A DNA stretch of 51,476 bases. It comes from Cellulomonas uda. Its GTDB lineage: Bacteria; Actinomycetota; Actinomycetes; Actinomycetales; Cellulomonadaceae. The translations under genes were made by a program, and so were the position numbers. The stretch lies in assembly GCF_006538705.1 (NCBI RefSeq), contig NZ_BJLP01000029.1:1-51476 (forward strand), written 5' to 3'. Of the stretch, positions 1-7,558 are shown one piece after another. Numbering within the stretch: position 1 is the first letter of the stretch; every line of letters starts with the position of its first letter. Under the pieces are notes generated by a model. That model ran no database searches, was not told the DNA's origin, and saw only the letters and a list, made by a program, of their open reading frames with translations.

Positions 1-38
1 CCGGCCGAGCACGAACCCCGCTACGGCCGGCGCAACCC

Positions 39-60
39 CGCCGCGACTACCGTCGCGGCG
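39..60 (-). terminator. Hairpin downstream of barstar gene
   Basis: A perfect 9-bp inverted repeat (CGCCGCGAC / GTCGCGGCG) with a TACC loop lies about 30 bp past the barstar stop codon on the minus strand. There is no clear T-tract, which is common in actinomycetes. It is read as a probable terminator of the RNase-barstar pair. Nothing else is supported in positions 1-91. Confidence 0.5.
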
Positions 61-91
61 TCAGTTCTCAGACTCCCTGATGGCGATCTGC

Positions 92-619
92 TCAGCCACC
101 ATCAGGACCGTCGAAAGGCACTGGCTCTGCACCGGCGCTCGACCATCGACGGGCAGCGCTCTCGACTTGCTCGCGTGCTCCCACGAGGACCACATGGAAC
201 GGGGTCGCGGGTCGATCCCACCATTCGCCGAGCTCGACCGGTTGAGCCCATCCCTCGGCTGCTGACGCCAGCGAGCGAGCCAGCCAGCTGAGCGCTGCGG
301 CATCTGCGTCCGCGAGAATCTGCTCCGGTTCGGTGATGGTCACGACGTAGCCCTCGCCCGCAGGCAGCGTCTCCAGTTCGGCGATGCACTCGTTGAACGC
401 ATCTTCGTTCTCCCCGAAGTAGAGCGGGAACTGAAGCGCGGCGGCGAACTCGTCGAACAGGCCGCCGAGCGTTCGCATCTTGCGACCGCGGACGACACGA
501 GCGGTCAAGCCGGACTCGAGCCAGCCGCTAACTGCGGATCCGACCGACTGGACGTCACCCTCGAGCAGCAGAGGCCGGAACTTGGCCTCGACCTTCTTCA
601 GCGCCAAGTAGTCCGTCAC
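92..619 (-). CDS. Barstar-family RNase inhibitor (immunity protein)
   Basis: 175 residues from a GTG at 619 that overlaps the stop of the preceding RNase gene by 4 bp (GTGA). The C-terminal half looks like barstar: a segment ending LYFGENEDAFNECIAELETL, followed by a long helix and a strand. In barstars this acidic region plugs the RNase active site. The inferred role is a cytoplasmic antidote to the RNase of 616-1173, protecting the producer before the toxin is exported. The N-terminal 70 or so residues exceed a minimal barstar (about 90 residues) and may be an extra domain. The overlap with a Sa/barnase-like RNase makes the pairing firm. Which RNases it can bind is not visible. Confidence 0.85.
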   Translation of the reverse strand: MTDYLALKKVEAKFRPLLLEGDVQSVGSAVSGWLESGLTARVVRGRKMRTLGGLFDEFAAALQFPLYFGENEDAFNECIAELETLPAGEGYVVTITEPEQILADADAAALSWLARSLASAAEGWAQPVELGEWWDRPATPFHVVLVGAREQVESAARRWSSAGAEPVPFDGPDGG

Positions 620-1173
620 TGTGTCGCCCCTCGGAACATCACGAACGTGTTGTAGTGATCGCCCGTCCAGTAGGCCGAGCCGTCGCTGCCGGTGACGATC
701 CGCTCTGGCCCTCGCTTGACACCCTTGGCGTACGGATTCACGTCCCACTCTCGATACGTGACGCCTGGAGTCTCCGGCAGGCGACCTTGCGAGTTCTTGA
801 AGACGGAGCCGCCCTTGTACCCCGGGAGCGGCGCGCCCTTCGCGTCAATCCGATTCAGGACCGACCATGCCTTCTGTGGCCCCGAGCCGATCGGCAGGAC
901 ATGGTCTGCTGTCTTTGGGGCAACACCGGTAGCCACCACGATCCGGAGCCGCGGGGGGTCCTTCCCTAGCCGCTGACCTGCGGTGATGCTCGCTGATGGC
1001 TCGACGGCAACCTGGGCCGCGGTGCTTGATGCCCCGACGGCGTTCTGTGCCGTGGAGTGGGTGGCTGCCGACGCCGGTCCGGCGGTGAACAGGCCGAGGA
1101 CGACGGCGAGAGCGGCGGCTAGGAAGGCCAGGACCCAGGCCGGCGCGTGGGCGCGGCGGGTCGAGGTGGTCAT
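616..1173 (-). CDS. Secreted guanyl-specific RNase (RNase Sa/barnase family)
   Basis: 185 residues from an ATG at 1173. This start puts a clear Sec signal peptide (basic MTTSTRR, then a hydrophobic stretch ending near ASA) at the N-terminus; upstream in-frame codons give no sensible protein. Residues about 90-185 match microbial RNases of the Sa/barnase fold: KGAPLPGYKGG, then YREWDVN with catalytic Glu142, RIVTG with Arg158, and TGDHYNTF with His173. Spacing between these residues agrees with RNase Sa. The family cleaves RNA 3' of guanosine. It is followed with a 4-bp overlap by barstar, so this is an exported RNase toxin with its inhibitor, probably used against competitors. It could also be a nutritional exo-RNase, but the coupled inhibitor is needed either way. 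Confidence 0.9.
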   Translation of the reverse strand: MTTSTRRAHAPAWVLAFLAAALAVVLGLFTAGPASAATHSTAQNAVGASSTAAQVAVEPSASITAGQRLGKDPPRLRIVVATGVAPKTADHVLPIGSGPQKAWSVLNRIDAKGAPLPGYKGGSVFKNSQGRLPETPGVTYREWDVNPYAKGVKRGPERIVTGSDGSAYWTGDHYNTFVMFRGATQ

Positions 1174-1372
1174 GGACCTGAGTCTGGCAGCGCCAGGGCC
1201 GGGAGCGGGGGCTCTGGGAGGCCCGTGTCGATGACGGCGGCGATGACGGAACCGATGACGCGGGCGCCCGGGGGCGATGACGGGGGCGGGCGTGAACACG
1301 TAGTGCAAGAGGAGTAGCAGCTCTGATCGTCCATGAATCGCGGACGACAGCGGAGTGGACCCCTGGGCCGGG

Positions 1373-2500
1373 TCAGGTCGGTGGGGTTGATCCGGGGTGT
1401 GGGCGGTTCTCTTCGTCGAGTTCTTGGCCCAGAGCAGCAAGCAGCTGGGACGCCGACACCTTCGGGGCGTCGTGGTCGTCGTGGCTGGTGAGGTTCACGA
1501 GGGCCGGGGCTCGTCGTGGGGGGTGGGTGGTGGCGGCGGGGAAGGTGGCGGTGTGGACGGCTTGCAGGGCCCTGATGCTCACCTGGGTGTAGATCTGGGT
1601 GGTGGACAGCTCGGCGTGGCCGAGCATGGCCTGGATGTAGCGGATGTCGGCCCCGCCCTCGAGCATGAGGGTGGCCAGGGTGTGGAGGAACAGGTGACAG
1701 GCCCCCTGCTTGCCGACCCCGGAGGCGGTGACGTGGTCACGGGCCAGCTGGGTGAGCCGGTCCAACGAGAACCCGGTGCCGTCCACGGTCAGGAACAGCG
1801 TCCCGTCGTCGTCCGCGCCGGCCAGGCGGGGCCGGGACGAGGTGAGGTAGCGGTCGATCCAGGACAGGGCGCGGGGTCCGATGGGGATCATCCGGTCCTT
1901 GCGGCCCTTGCCCTGGCGGACGGTCAACGTGCGGCGCTCGGTGTCCAGGTCGCGCAGGTTGAGGTGGGCGAGCTCGGCGCGGCGGATCCCGGTGCCGTAG
2001 AAGGTCTCCAGGATGGCCCGGTCCCGCTGCCCCGACGTGGTGGTGGTGTCGGGGATGGCGAGGACCTGCTCGGCCTCCCCGGTCGTCAAGGCGGGTTTGG
2101 GGAGGCGGTGCTCGACCTTGGGCAGCTCCAGGTCCGCGGCGGGGTTGGACGCCAGGTGGTCGTTCCTCACGGCCCATTTGAAGAACGCTCGGACGGGCAG
2201 CAGGCGGGCGTTCTGGGACCGGAACGACAGCGGCTGGCCGTTGGTCTTGCGGTAGTGGAACAGGTGGCGTTGGTAGCGGACCAGCATCGGGCGGGTCACC
2301 TCGACCGGGCGGGTCACCCCCCGGTCGGCGAGCCAGGCCGCGAGGGTGGCCAGGGCCTGGCGGCGGGCCCGGATCGTCGCCGGTGAGTAACCCCTGGCCG
2401 CGAGGTCGGTGCAGAACTCGCTCACCAGCGCGGGGAACCCGTGCCTGTCGCCGGGGTCGCCGGGGATGGTCTGGGGGGTGTGGGTCCCGCGCCGGCCCAT
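1373..2500 (-). CDS. Tyrosine recombinase/integrase, catalytic Arg II replaced by Leu
   Basis: 375 residues from an ATG at 2500 that overlaps the TGA of the upstream primase-like gene by one base (TGATG), which is why this start is preferred to 2539. It has an N-terminal SAM-like DNA-binding domain (about 20-110) and a C-terminal phage-integrase catalytic domain. Visible catalytic positions are Arg173 (GTGIRRAEL), the GKGRK beta-hairpin lysines, His269 in the HxxR box, His295 (GHAEL) and nucleophile Tyr304 (IYTQ). The HxxR box reads HLFLH: Leu272 stands where Arg is essential (codon at 1685-1687, CTC instead of CGC). The protein is full length otherwise, so it is probably a freshly inactivated recombinase of a decaying mobile element. 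A sequencing error is possible. Confidence 0.88.
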   Translation of the reverse strand: MGRRGTHTPQTIPGDPGDRHGFPALVSEFCTDLAARGYSPATIRARRQALATLAAWLADRGVTRPVEVTRPMLVRYQRHLFHYRKTNGQPLSFRSQNARLLPVRAFFKWAVRNDHLASNPAADLELPKVEHRLPKPALTTGEAEQVLAIPDTTTTSGQRDRAILETFYGTGIRRAELAHLNLRDLDTERRTLTVRQGKGRKDRMIPIGPRALSWIDRYLTSSRPRLAGADDDGTLFLTVDGTGFSLDRLTQLARDHVTASGVGKQGACHLFLHTLATLMLEGGADIRYIQAMLGHAELSTTQIYTQVSIRALQAVHTATFPAATTHPPRRAPALVNLTSHDDHDAPKVSASQLLAALGQELDEENRPHPGSTPPT

Positions 2501-3530
2501 CACCGGCCTCCCGCCGCGACCCGGGAGACACCGGCCCACGGACCCTCGGACACGTCGTGAGCGTCACCGGTGGGGTGCGACCGGGAGCCGACCAGTGGCC
2601 GACCGGGCCCCGACCAGACCCCGACCACCGGGCCTGGGGTCCCGGCCGGTCCGGTGTCGTAGGCGGACGGCGCATGGGTGCTTGGCTCGGAGGTGAGGGT
2701 GGTGGGGTCGGTCAGGCCGGCCAGGAACCGCCCCCCGACCTCGCCGGTGGTGGGTGGGGTCCAGGTGAGCTCGTAGCCGAACGCCCCGGAGGTCAGGCGG
2801 TGGACGACGAGGAGCTCGAGGTCGACCAGGCGGGCCAGGTGGACCTTCAGCTGGGTGTCCCCCCATCCCGCCCCCGTCGCGGCGAGGTGCTCGCGCAGCT
2901 GACGGCGGGTGAACCGCACCAGGTCGGCCGGGACCGCCAGGCAACCTGGCCCGCAGCGCGCGGCCGTCTCGGACCTGGGAGGACGGCAAACGGTAACCCA
3001 GCGTCCGGTCCGCGACCCCCACCTGGAACGTCTCGATCGCCTCCGGGTGGTCGATCCGCCGCCGCGCGAGGAACCCCTGCGCTGTCTCATGCCCGGCCAA
3101 CGCCGCCGCGTAATGAGCGACCACCTGACCCACCAACACCCGATCCGCCGCATCCGGCGCCACCAACGCCGGCAGCTTCGCCGCCGTCGACCGCACCACC
3201 GGACCCGCCCCCGCCACCCTCGGCGCCGCCAGCACCCCCAGCGCCGGGGAGGACTCGCGCAACAGCTCCACCGCGTGCCGGAACGAGACCCCCTGGGCGG
3301 TCATCACCCAGTCCACCGGCCCACCACCGGCCTGACACGCCCCCAGGCAGTGCCACAAGTTCTTCCCCGGCGAGACCACCAGCGACGGCGACCCGTCGTC
3401 GTGGAACGGGCACCGACCCACCAGGTCCTTGCCCTGCCGGGACAGCTCGACCCCGCAACCCTCCACCAAACTGGGCCACCGACACCTTGGCCTTCAGCCG
3501 GGCCAGCTCGGCCTCCGGGATCCGCGCCAC
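2500..3530 (-). pseudogene. Broken CHC2 zinc-finger primase-like gene of the integrase element
   Basis: Three frames read in succession give one recognisable protein. From GTG 3530 it reads VARIPEAELARLKAKVSVAQ. An extra T in a TTT run (plus strand AAA at 3468-3470) then shifts frame. The next segment carries a DnaG-type CHC2 zinc finger (GRCPFHDDGSPSLVV ... LWHCLGACQAGG) and continues to about 2960. There the frame changes again into RFTRRQLREHL ... GDTQLKVHLARLVDLE, the C-terminal DNA-binding-like part of this family. Family members paired with such integrases are far longer and contain a TOPRIM region here, so an internal deletion of the middle is inferred. It ends one base into the integrase start. 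Probably non-functional. Confidence 0.75.
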
Positions 3531-3563
3531 GCCGTGCCCTCCGAAGAACTCTCGATTGCGTTC

Positions 3564-3595
3564 GGTGGCAACAGGCCATGCCATGGTGGCAACAG
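3564..3595. promoter_or_regulatory. Direct repeat, candidate operator of the XRE regulator
   Basis: The 11-mer GGTGGCAACAG occurs at 3564-3574 and again at 3585-3595, a 21-bp period (two helical turns) on the same face of the DNA. It lies in the short divergent region between the primase-like gene (minus strand) and the XRE regulator (plus strand). This position suits an autoregulatory operator. No regulator-site consensus is known to me for this repeat. Confidence 0.4.
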
Positions 3596-3673
3596 CACAC
3601 GCCACCGGAGGCACACATGACCGTCATCCACGCAGCACAATGGCCCTCACGTGACGACCACGGAGGCCACGAC

Positions 3674-4036
3674 ATGCCCAGCGCGTTCCAGCCCCACCGC
3701 CTGCGCGAGCTACGCACCCAGGCCGGCTGGTCCCAAGCCGACCTCGCCACCAAGATCGACTCCGACGCCCGCCAGGTCTCCCGCTACGAAGGCGGCAAGG
3801 TCGCCCCCGGCCTGGACACCGTCGTCCGCATCGCCGAGACCTTCGACGTCGCCGTCGACTACCTCGTCGTCCCCGACGCGCCCCGCCGGCCCCAGCACGC
3901 CCCCACCAACGCCCTGGCCGACCAGCTCACAGCCTTCGCCACCCTGCCCCCCGACGACCAAGCCGCACTACTCAAAGTCCTCGACGCCCTCGTCACCAAG
4001 ACCAAACTCCGCGCCCTGACCACCGACGCCAGCTGA
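3674..4036 (+). CDS. XRE-family helix-turn-helix transcriptional regulator
   Basis: 120 residues from ATG 3674, preceded by GGAGG with a 7-nt spacer. An in-frame ATG at 3617, also with GGAGG (5-nt spacer), would add 19 residues; the shorter form is preferred because it starts just before the HTH like its relatives. The Cro/C1-type HTH spans about residues 8-62 (RLRELRTQAGWSQADLA ... RQVSRYEGGK ... DTVVRIAETFDVAVDYL). The C-terminal segment (LTAFATLPPDDQAALLKVLDALV) is helical and probably dimerises. It is divergent from the element's primase gene and 8 bp upstream of endonuclease V. It likely represses the element and itself through the nearby direct repeat. Confidence 0.85.
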   Translation: MPSAFQPHRLRELRTQAGWSQADLATKIDSDARQVSRYEGGKVAPGLDTVVRIAETFDVAVDYLVVPDAPRRPQHAPTNALADQLTAFATLPPDDQAALLKVLDALVTKTKLRALTTDAS

Positions 4037-4044
4037 CCAACCCC

Positions 4045-4584
4045 GTGCACGACGCAACGACGGTCGGCGCCGTAGACGTTCACTACGACGACGCGGGTAG
4101 AGCGAGAGCCGCCCTGGTCGCCTGTCGAGAACTCACCTTCTCGACGGTGTCCTCCGAGCACGTCGCCACCATCGCCCGGACGGCACCATACGAGCCGGGT
4201 GCACTCTTCAAGCGGGAACTACCGTGCATCCAAGCGGTCCTGGCACTCGGTCCACCGCTCGAGCTCCTGGTCATCGACGGCTATGCCACTCTCGATCCAT
4301 CGGGCCGCCCAGGGCTCGGAGCGCACGCCGCGGCCGCAATCGGCATTCCGGTCATCGGCGTCGCGAAGACGCCCTTCCGCACCGCGACACATGCAGCCGA
4401 GGTGATCCGCGGCGCCGCGACCCGACCCCTCTACGTCACGGCCGCCGGAGGGCTCACAACCGCTGAGGCGGCACGGATCGTCGCTGCGATGACAGGACCG
4501 AACCGGCTCCCCGCCGTACTGGCGAGGGTGGACCTCCTCGCTCGCGGCCGCGTCCAGCCGATCAACGCCGAAGACACCTCCTGA
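4045..4584 (+). CDS. nfi: Endonuclease V (deoxyinosine 3' endonuclease)
   Basis: 179 residues from GTG 4045, 8 nt after the XRE regulator stop. The three acidic residues that bind metal in endonuclease V are visible with correct spacing: Asp11 (AVDVHY), Glu58 (PYEPGALFKRELP, the usual FRE signature as KRE) and Asp78 (LLVIDGY), followed by the conserved G-L-G-A-H and IPVIGVAKTPF segments. The family nicks DNA or RNA near deaminated adenine (inosine). It is shorter than typical members (about 210-230 residues), mainly at the N-terminus; an upstream start would run into the XRE gene. Location beside a mobile-element remnant suggests accessory rather than housekeeping origin. A link to the nearby deaminase toxin is speculative. 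Confidence 0.82.
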   Translation: MHDATTVGAVDVHYDDAGRARAALVACRELTFSTVSSEHVATIARTAPYEPGALFKRELPCIQAVLALGPPLELLVIDGYATLDPSGRPGLGAHAAAAIGIPVIGVAKTPFRTATHAAEVIRGAATRPLYVTAAGGLTTAEAARIVAAMTGPNRLPAVLARVDLLARGRVQPINAEDTS

Positions 4585-4622
4585 CTCGGCTTATCCTCCG
4601 GCCGGCCCGCGCCCAGACGAGA

Positions 4623-5099
4623 TCAACGCGCAGCCAGCGCCGAGCGGATCAACTCGATCCGATCAGGCGCGACGACCTCGATCACTTCCAGGGCGTTGTC
4701 TCGCGCCCACCCTTCATGCGCCAGTGCCCATCGCGCGAGCAGCCAGAGCCCCTCACGCGCACGGTCCCTGCAGCGAGACTGCAGGGTCGAGTCCGTCACC
4801 GACGTGCCTCTCACGATGAAGAACAAGAGATCCAACATCCGGCCGCTTCGCCAGGACGGCTGGTCCTCCGTCAGAGCAGCAAGCACCACGGACACCGTCG
4901 GCTCAGCCGCCGAGTAGATCGTCCCCTGCGAGAAGACGTGCTCTTCGATCTCATTCCACGCCACCGACGCCTCGCCGACGTCCGAACTCACCAGGAGGTC
5001 GCGAAGCGCTGCTCCAAGCATGGTTGCTGAACCACCAGCCACCCGATACGTCGACCAATCGACGGCATCGATCACGCATTCGGCGATCGGCTTCACCAC
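4623..5099 (-). CDS. Probable immunity protein for the deaminase toxin (unrecognised family)
   Basis: 158 residues from GTG 5099, separated from the stop of the upstream toxin gene by a single base, so translation is coupled. The protein is almost wholly alpha-helical and acidic, with repeated helix pairs (MLGAALRDLLV, TVSVVLAALTED, MLDLLFFIVRGTS, LWLLARWALAHEGW, ALEVIEVVAPDRIELI) that resemble a short HEAT-like array. No signal peptide or membrane segment is present, consistent with a cytoplasmic immunity protein. I do not recognise the family. Function is inferred only from position directly after a secreted deaminase-fold toxin and from general immunity-protein features. Confidence 0.6.
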   Translation of the reverse strand: MVKPIAECVIDAVDWSTYRVAGGSATMLGAALRDLLVSSDVGEASVAWNEIEEHVFSQGTIYSAAEPTVSVVLAALTEDQPSWRSGRMLDLLFFIVRGTSVTDSTLQSRCRDRAREGLWLLARWALAHEGWARDNALEVIEVVAPDRIELIRSALAAR

Positions 5100-5100
5100 T

Positions 5101-5829
5101 TCAGTCTCCCCAAGGCCCGCCCGGTGCCCCTCCGGTACCCGGGGGGAACAGGGATCGCGGATAGACCTGACACCCCCGACACACGGTGCCTTCGACCCAC
5201 TGCGGCCCCGCGCTGCTGTCGAGCGTGCGCCAGCCGAATGGGCGACTCATCGGAGCGCCAGGCTGCATCTGCTGGATACGTACCTCAGCGTGAACTCCGT
5301 TGAGGTTCCCAACCGTCTGGACGTTGCCATCGGCGTCGCGATAGCTCACGTACCAGGGGCTGCTCCGGTCCGGAGCGCCATTGGGCCTGTAGACGGGCGT
5401 CGGGTTGGGCACCGCGTCCGCCGCTCGTGCGGTGTTTGCGGCAACACCGGCTCGCGCGAGCGACGAAAGGCCCCCGACGTCAGCCCGGGCTCCCGCCTGG
5501 GTCTTGCCCGCAGCCTCGACAACCTGCGGGGGACCGCCGGGGGCGGTGTAGGTCCTCGTAGGTCCAGGTGTGGCGATATCCGGGGACGCCGAAGCGCCGT
5601 GCGACCAACGGTCGACGGCGTCGTATGTCATTGCACGGTCGTTAGGCCCGGGAGGCCCACGCTCCGCTGCGGTGTCGTCGAACGGCTCGGAAGCGCGGGT
5701 GCCGTCGTAGGCGTAGCCGGGGAACGATTCTCCTGGAGCGACAGCGACGGCGTTAGACGTTGGAGTTGCAAGCAGAGCCAGCACTGCGGCGATCACCGCG
5801 GCCATCAGGGTCCCGATCCTGCTACGCAT
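5101..5829 (-). CDS. Secreted deaminase-fold toxin (CDA superfamily)
   Basis: 242 residues from ATG 5829, chosen because it begins with a signal peptide (MRSRIG, then a hydrophobic core, then NAVA). Residues about 40-160 are a Pro/Gly/Ala-rich linker. The C-terminal domain has the zinc site of cytidine-deaminase-like enzymes: His180-Ala-Glu182 (GVHAEVRIQQ) and Cys217-x-x-Cys220 (TVCRGCQ). Such domains end many bacterial polymorphic toxins and deaminate bases in DNA or RNA; substrate cannot be told from sequence. It overlaps the MafI-like gene by 8 bp and is followed 1 bp later by a candidate immunity gene. Unlike the adjacent RHS toxin it has its own Sec signal. Confidence 0.72.
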   Translation of the reverse strand: MRSRIGTLMAAVIAAVLALLATPTSNAVAVAPGESFPGYAYDGTRASEPFDDTAAERGPPGPNDRAMTYDAVDRWSHGASASPDIATPGPTRTYTAPGGPPQVVEAAGKTQAGARADVGGLSSLARAGVAANTARAADAVPNPTPVYRPNGAPDRSSPWYVSYRDADGNVQTVGNLNGVHAEVRIQQMQPGAPMSRPFGWRTLDSSAGPQWVEGTVCRGCQVYPRSLFPPGTGGAPGGPWGD

Positions 5830-6097
5830 CGGCAGCGTCTTCCCACAGATGATCGGTGAGCTCGCGGCGAGCGCCGAGCACCGCACCGAGACCCTCGAGG
5901 TCACGAATGACGTCGGGCTCGAGCCCTATCTCCCATTCGTAGATCTGGGTGCACAGTGTCTCGAAGGCTACGAGCCACTCGCCCACATCGATCAGCGACT
6001 GCACGTTGCTGATGTCATCCGGGGTGAGCCCAACGGCTGCGTCCATCGCCTTATGGAGTCGGACGGTCATCTGCTCGGGAGTCGGTGTCGTGGTCAT
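5822..6097 (-). CDS. MafI-family immunity protein (for EndoU toxin)
   Basis: 91 residues from ATG 6097, overlapping the EndoU toxin stop by 4 bp (ATGA) and the next toxin start by 8 bp. The composition is small, acidic and helical: [20 protein letters not shown], then [17 protein letters not shown]. This matches the pattern of MafI-type immunity proteins (helix, E-x-x-x-AFE-x-LC, then a second helical pair). In Neisseria, MafI proteins neutralise MafB toxins whose C-terminal domain is EndoU, the same pairing as here. The family call rests on pattern plus context, not on an alignment. Confidence 0.75.
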   Translation of the reverse strand: MTTTPTPEQMTVRLHKAMDAAVGLTPDDISNVQSLIDVGEWLVAFETLCTQIYEWEIGLEPDVIRDLEGLGAVLGARRELTDHLWEDAADA

Positions 6098-7065
6098 GGA
6101 ATCGGGAACCCCGTGATGATGCCCTCGCCGCCGGGTTCGAGGACGACCCGGATCTTGACCCCGTCTCGGACGCCTTCGACGGTGTATCTGACTGGCGCAC
6201 CGCCGCGTGTGAACGCTGCGCCTGCTCGACCCGTTTGCTGAACCCAGGTGAGCGATGGGTCAGTCGCGATGTCCGAGATCGAGTGCATGATCTTGTCGTC
6301 CGACCAGCCCTTGGGGAACCAGGTGTTGCCGGCCTCCCCGCCATAGCGGTGGCCGTCAAGGATATGACTACGACGCGACGCTGACGCTAGGTCGACGAAC
6401 TCGTCCGCAGACTTTGCGGCGGCCTGGGGCAGGTCAGGCGGTGTTGTCTTGGGGACCGTAGCATGGGGCGTCTCGCTGATCGTGGTGGTGGGGCGGGCTC
6501 CCTTGCCGGTCATGACGCCGATTCCGCCCTTGACGGGCAGGTACACGGTGGCGGCGGCGATCGCCGTGCTTTGGACTGCGCTGGTGGCGTGGAAGGCCGC
6601 CGCCTCGACGTTGCCGTCCTTGACCGCGTCCACGGTCGAGTAGCCGCTCGCGACCGCGCCGTACATCGGGTTCAAGGTCAACGTCGCAGACGTGTACCAG
6701 CCCCACGCGCCGCCACCGTTCTCCTTCGCGATGGCGGGCATCGCGGCGATGGACTGCACGACGGAGGCCGGGTTGAACGACTGCGCGACGGACGCGACGG
6801 TGTTGAACGTACCCTTGCCGAACCCGCTCAGGACGTCCCCGATCGAGCCCCAGCTGAACAGTCCGGTGGGGTCGGACCAGGTGGTCGGGTTGTTGTTCGC
6901 GTAGACGTAGGCGTTCCACTGCTGAGGGTTGGTCAGGTCCAGCACGGGGTCGACCGAGATGAACCGTCCGGTCGCCTCGTCGTAGTAGCGTGCACCGACC
7001 TGTGTCAGACCGGTGCTGGGGTCTCGGGTCTTGTCGAGGAACTGCCGCTCACCGGGCACGTCCAC
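6094..7065 (-). CDS. RHS-core fragment with C-terminal EndoU nuclease toxin
   Basis: 323 residues from GTG 7065. Residues 1-65 are the RHS repeat-associated core ([20 protein letters not shown], then [19 protein letters not shown] and [11 protein letters not shown]). A linker with Gly/Ala-rich hydrophobic stretches follows. The last 90 residues are a bacterial EndoU domain: paired histidines His234 and His239 ([10 protein letters not shown]), [18 protein letters not shown], then a beta-rich end finishing [12 protein letters not shown]. EndoU domains are RNases, in some cases tRNA-specific. A full RHS shell is missing, so the gene is either an orphan tip cassette or the remainder of a deleted RHS gene whose N-terminus lies just upstream in another frame. 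MafI immunity follows with a 4-bp overlap. Confidence 0.85.
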   Translation of the reverse strand: MDVPGERQFLDKTRDPSTGLTQVGARYYDEATGRFISVDPVLDLTNPQQWNAYVYANNNPTTWSDPTGLFSWGSIGDVLSGFGKGTFNTVASVAQSFNPASVVQSIAAMPAIAKENGGGAWGWYTSATLTLNPMYGAVASGYSTVDAVKDGNVEAAAFHATSAVQSTAIAAATVYLPVKGGIGVMTGKGARPTTTISETPHATVPKTTPPDLPQAAAKSADEFVDLASASRRSHILDGHRYGGEAGNTWFPKGWSDDKIMHSISDIATDPSLTWVQQTGRAGAAFTRGGAPVRYTVEGVRDGVKIRVVLEPGGEGIITGFPIP

Positions 7066-7283
7066 GCCCGCGCCGCGAGCTGCACAGCGCCGTAGGTGTT
7101 CCCCAGGTCGACCTGTCCGCAGCTCTGTGCGAGGACGAGCGCCGACTCGATGTCCGGTGCCTCGGTCTCACTGCACCCCGCCGACGACCCGCCGGCCACC
7201 TCACCGACCGCGTAAGCAGCCACCGCCACGAGCACACCCGCAAGCCCAGCGCCCATGACGCGAAGACCACGACTCGACACACG
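7066..7283 (-). pseudogene. N-terminal remnant of a secreted RHS/LamG-type protein
   Basis: A frame starting at GTG 7283 (alternative ATG 7256) encodes a basic N-terminus, a hydrophobic signal/anchor (MGAGLAGVLVAVAAYAVGEV) and a short mature segment ([20 protein letters not shown]). This resembles the start of large actinobacterial secreted RHS/LamG proteins. The frame then runs past the point where RHS-core sequence begins in a different frame (7065 onward). Loss of the middle of a large gene with a frame change is inferred. A genuine short secreted peptide cannot be excluded. Confidence 0.5.
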
Positions 7284-7558
7284 CACGAGCCCCCCCGGTC
7301 CCACTCAGCGAGGAGGGCGAACCACCGGGCTGGGCTGCGATCAGATCCGAACGCAGCGTGGTGGTCACGCACCCCGCTCACGGTCGAGATGTCCGCAGTT
7401 CACCCGATTGGACCGCTGACAACCTGTGGTCCGGGCGCCGCGGGCCGGCGGAGCCAGGGCACGCTCGGTCTGGCGCGGGCGGCTCGCAGGCCGCATTGTC
7501 GGTGCAGGGCCACCACCCCCGGCCCGCTCCGCTCGACGCCGCCTCACGAAGGACTGCC

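Noticed and set aside
2539..2539. Upstream start of the integrase at 2539
   Set aside because: The ATG at 2500 is coupled to the upstream stop as TGATG, and the extra 13 residues overlap the partner gene and lack family similarity.
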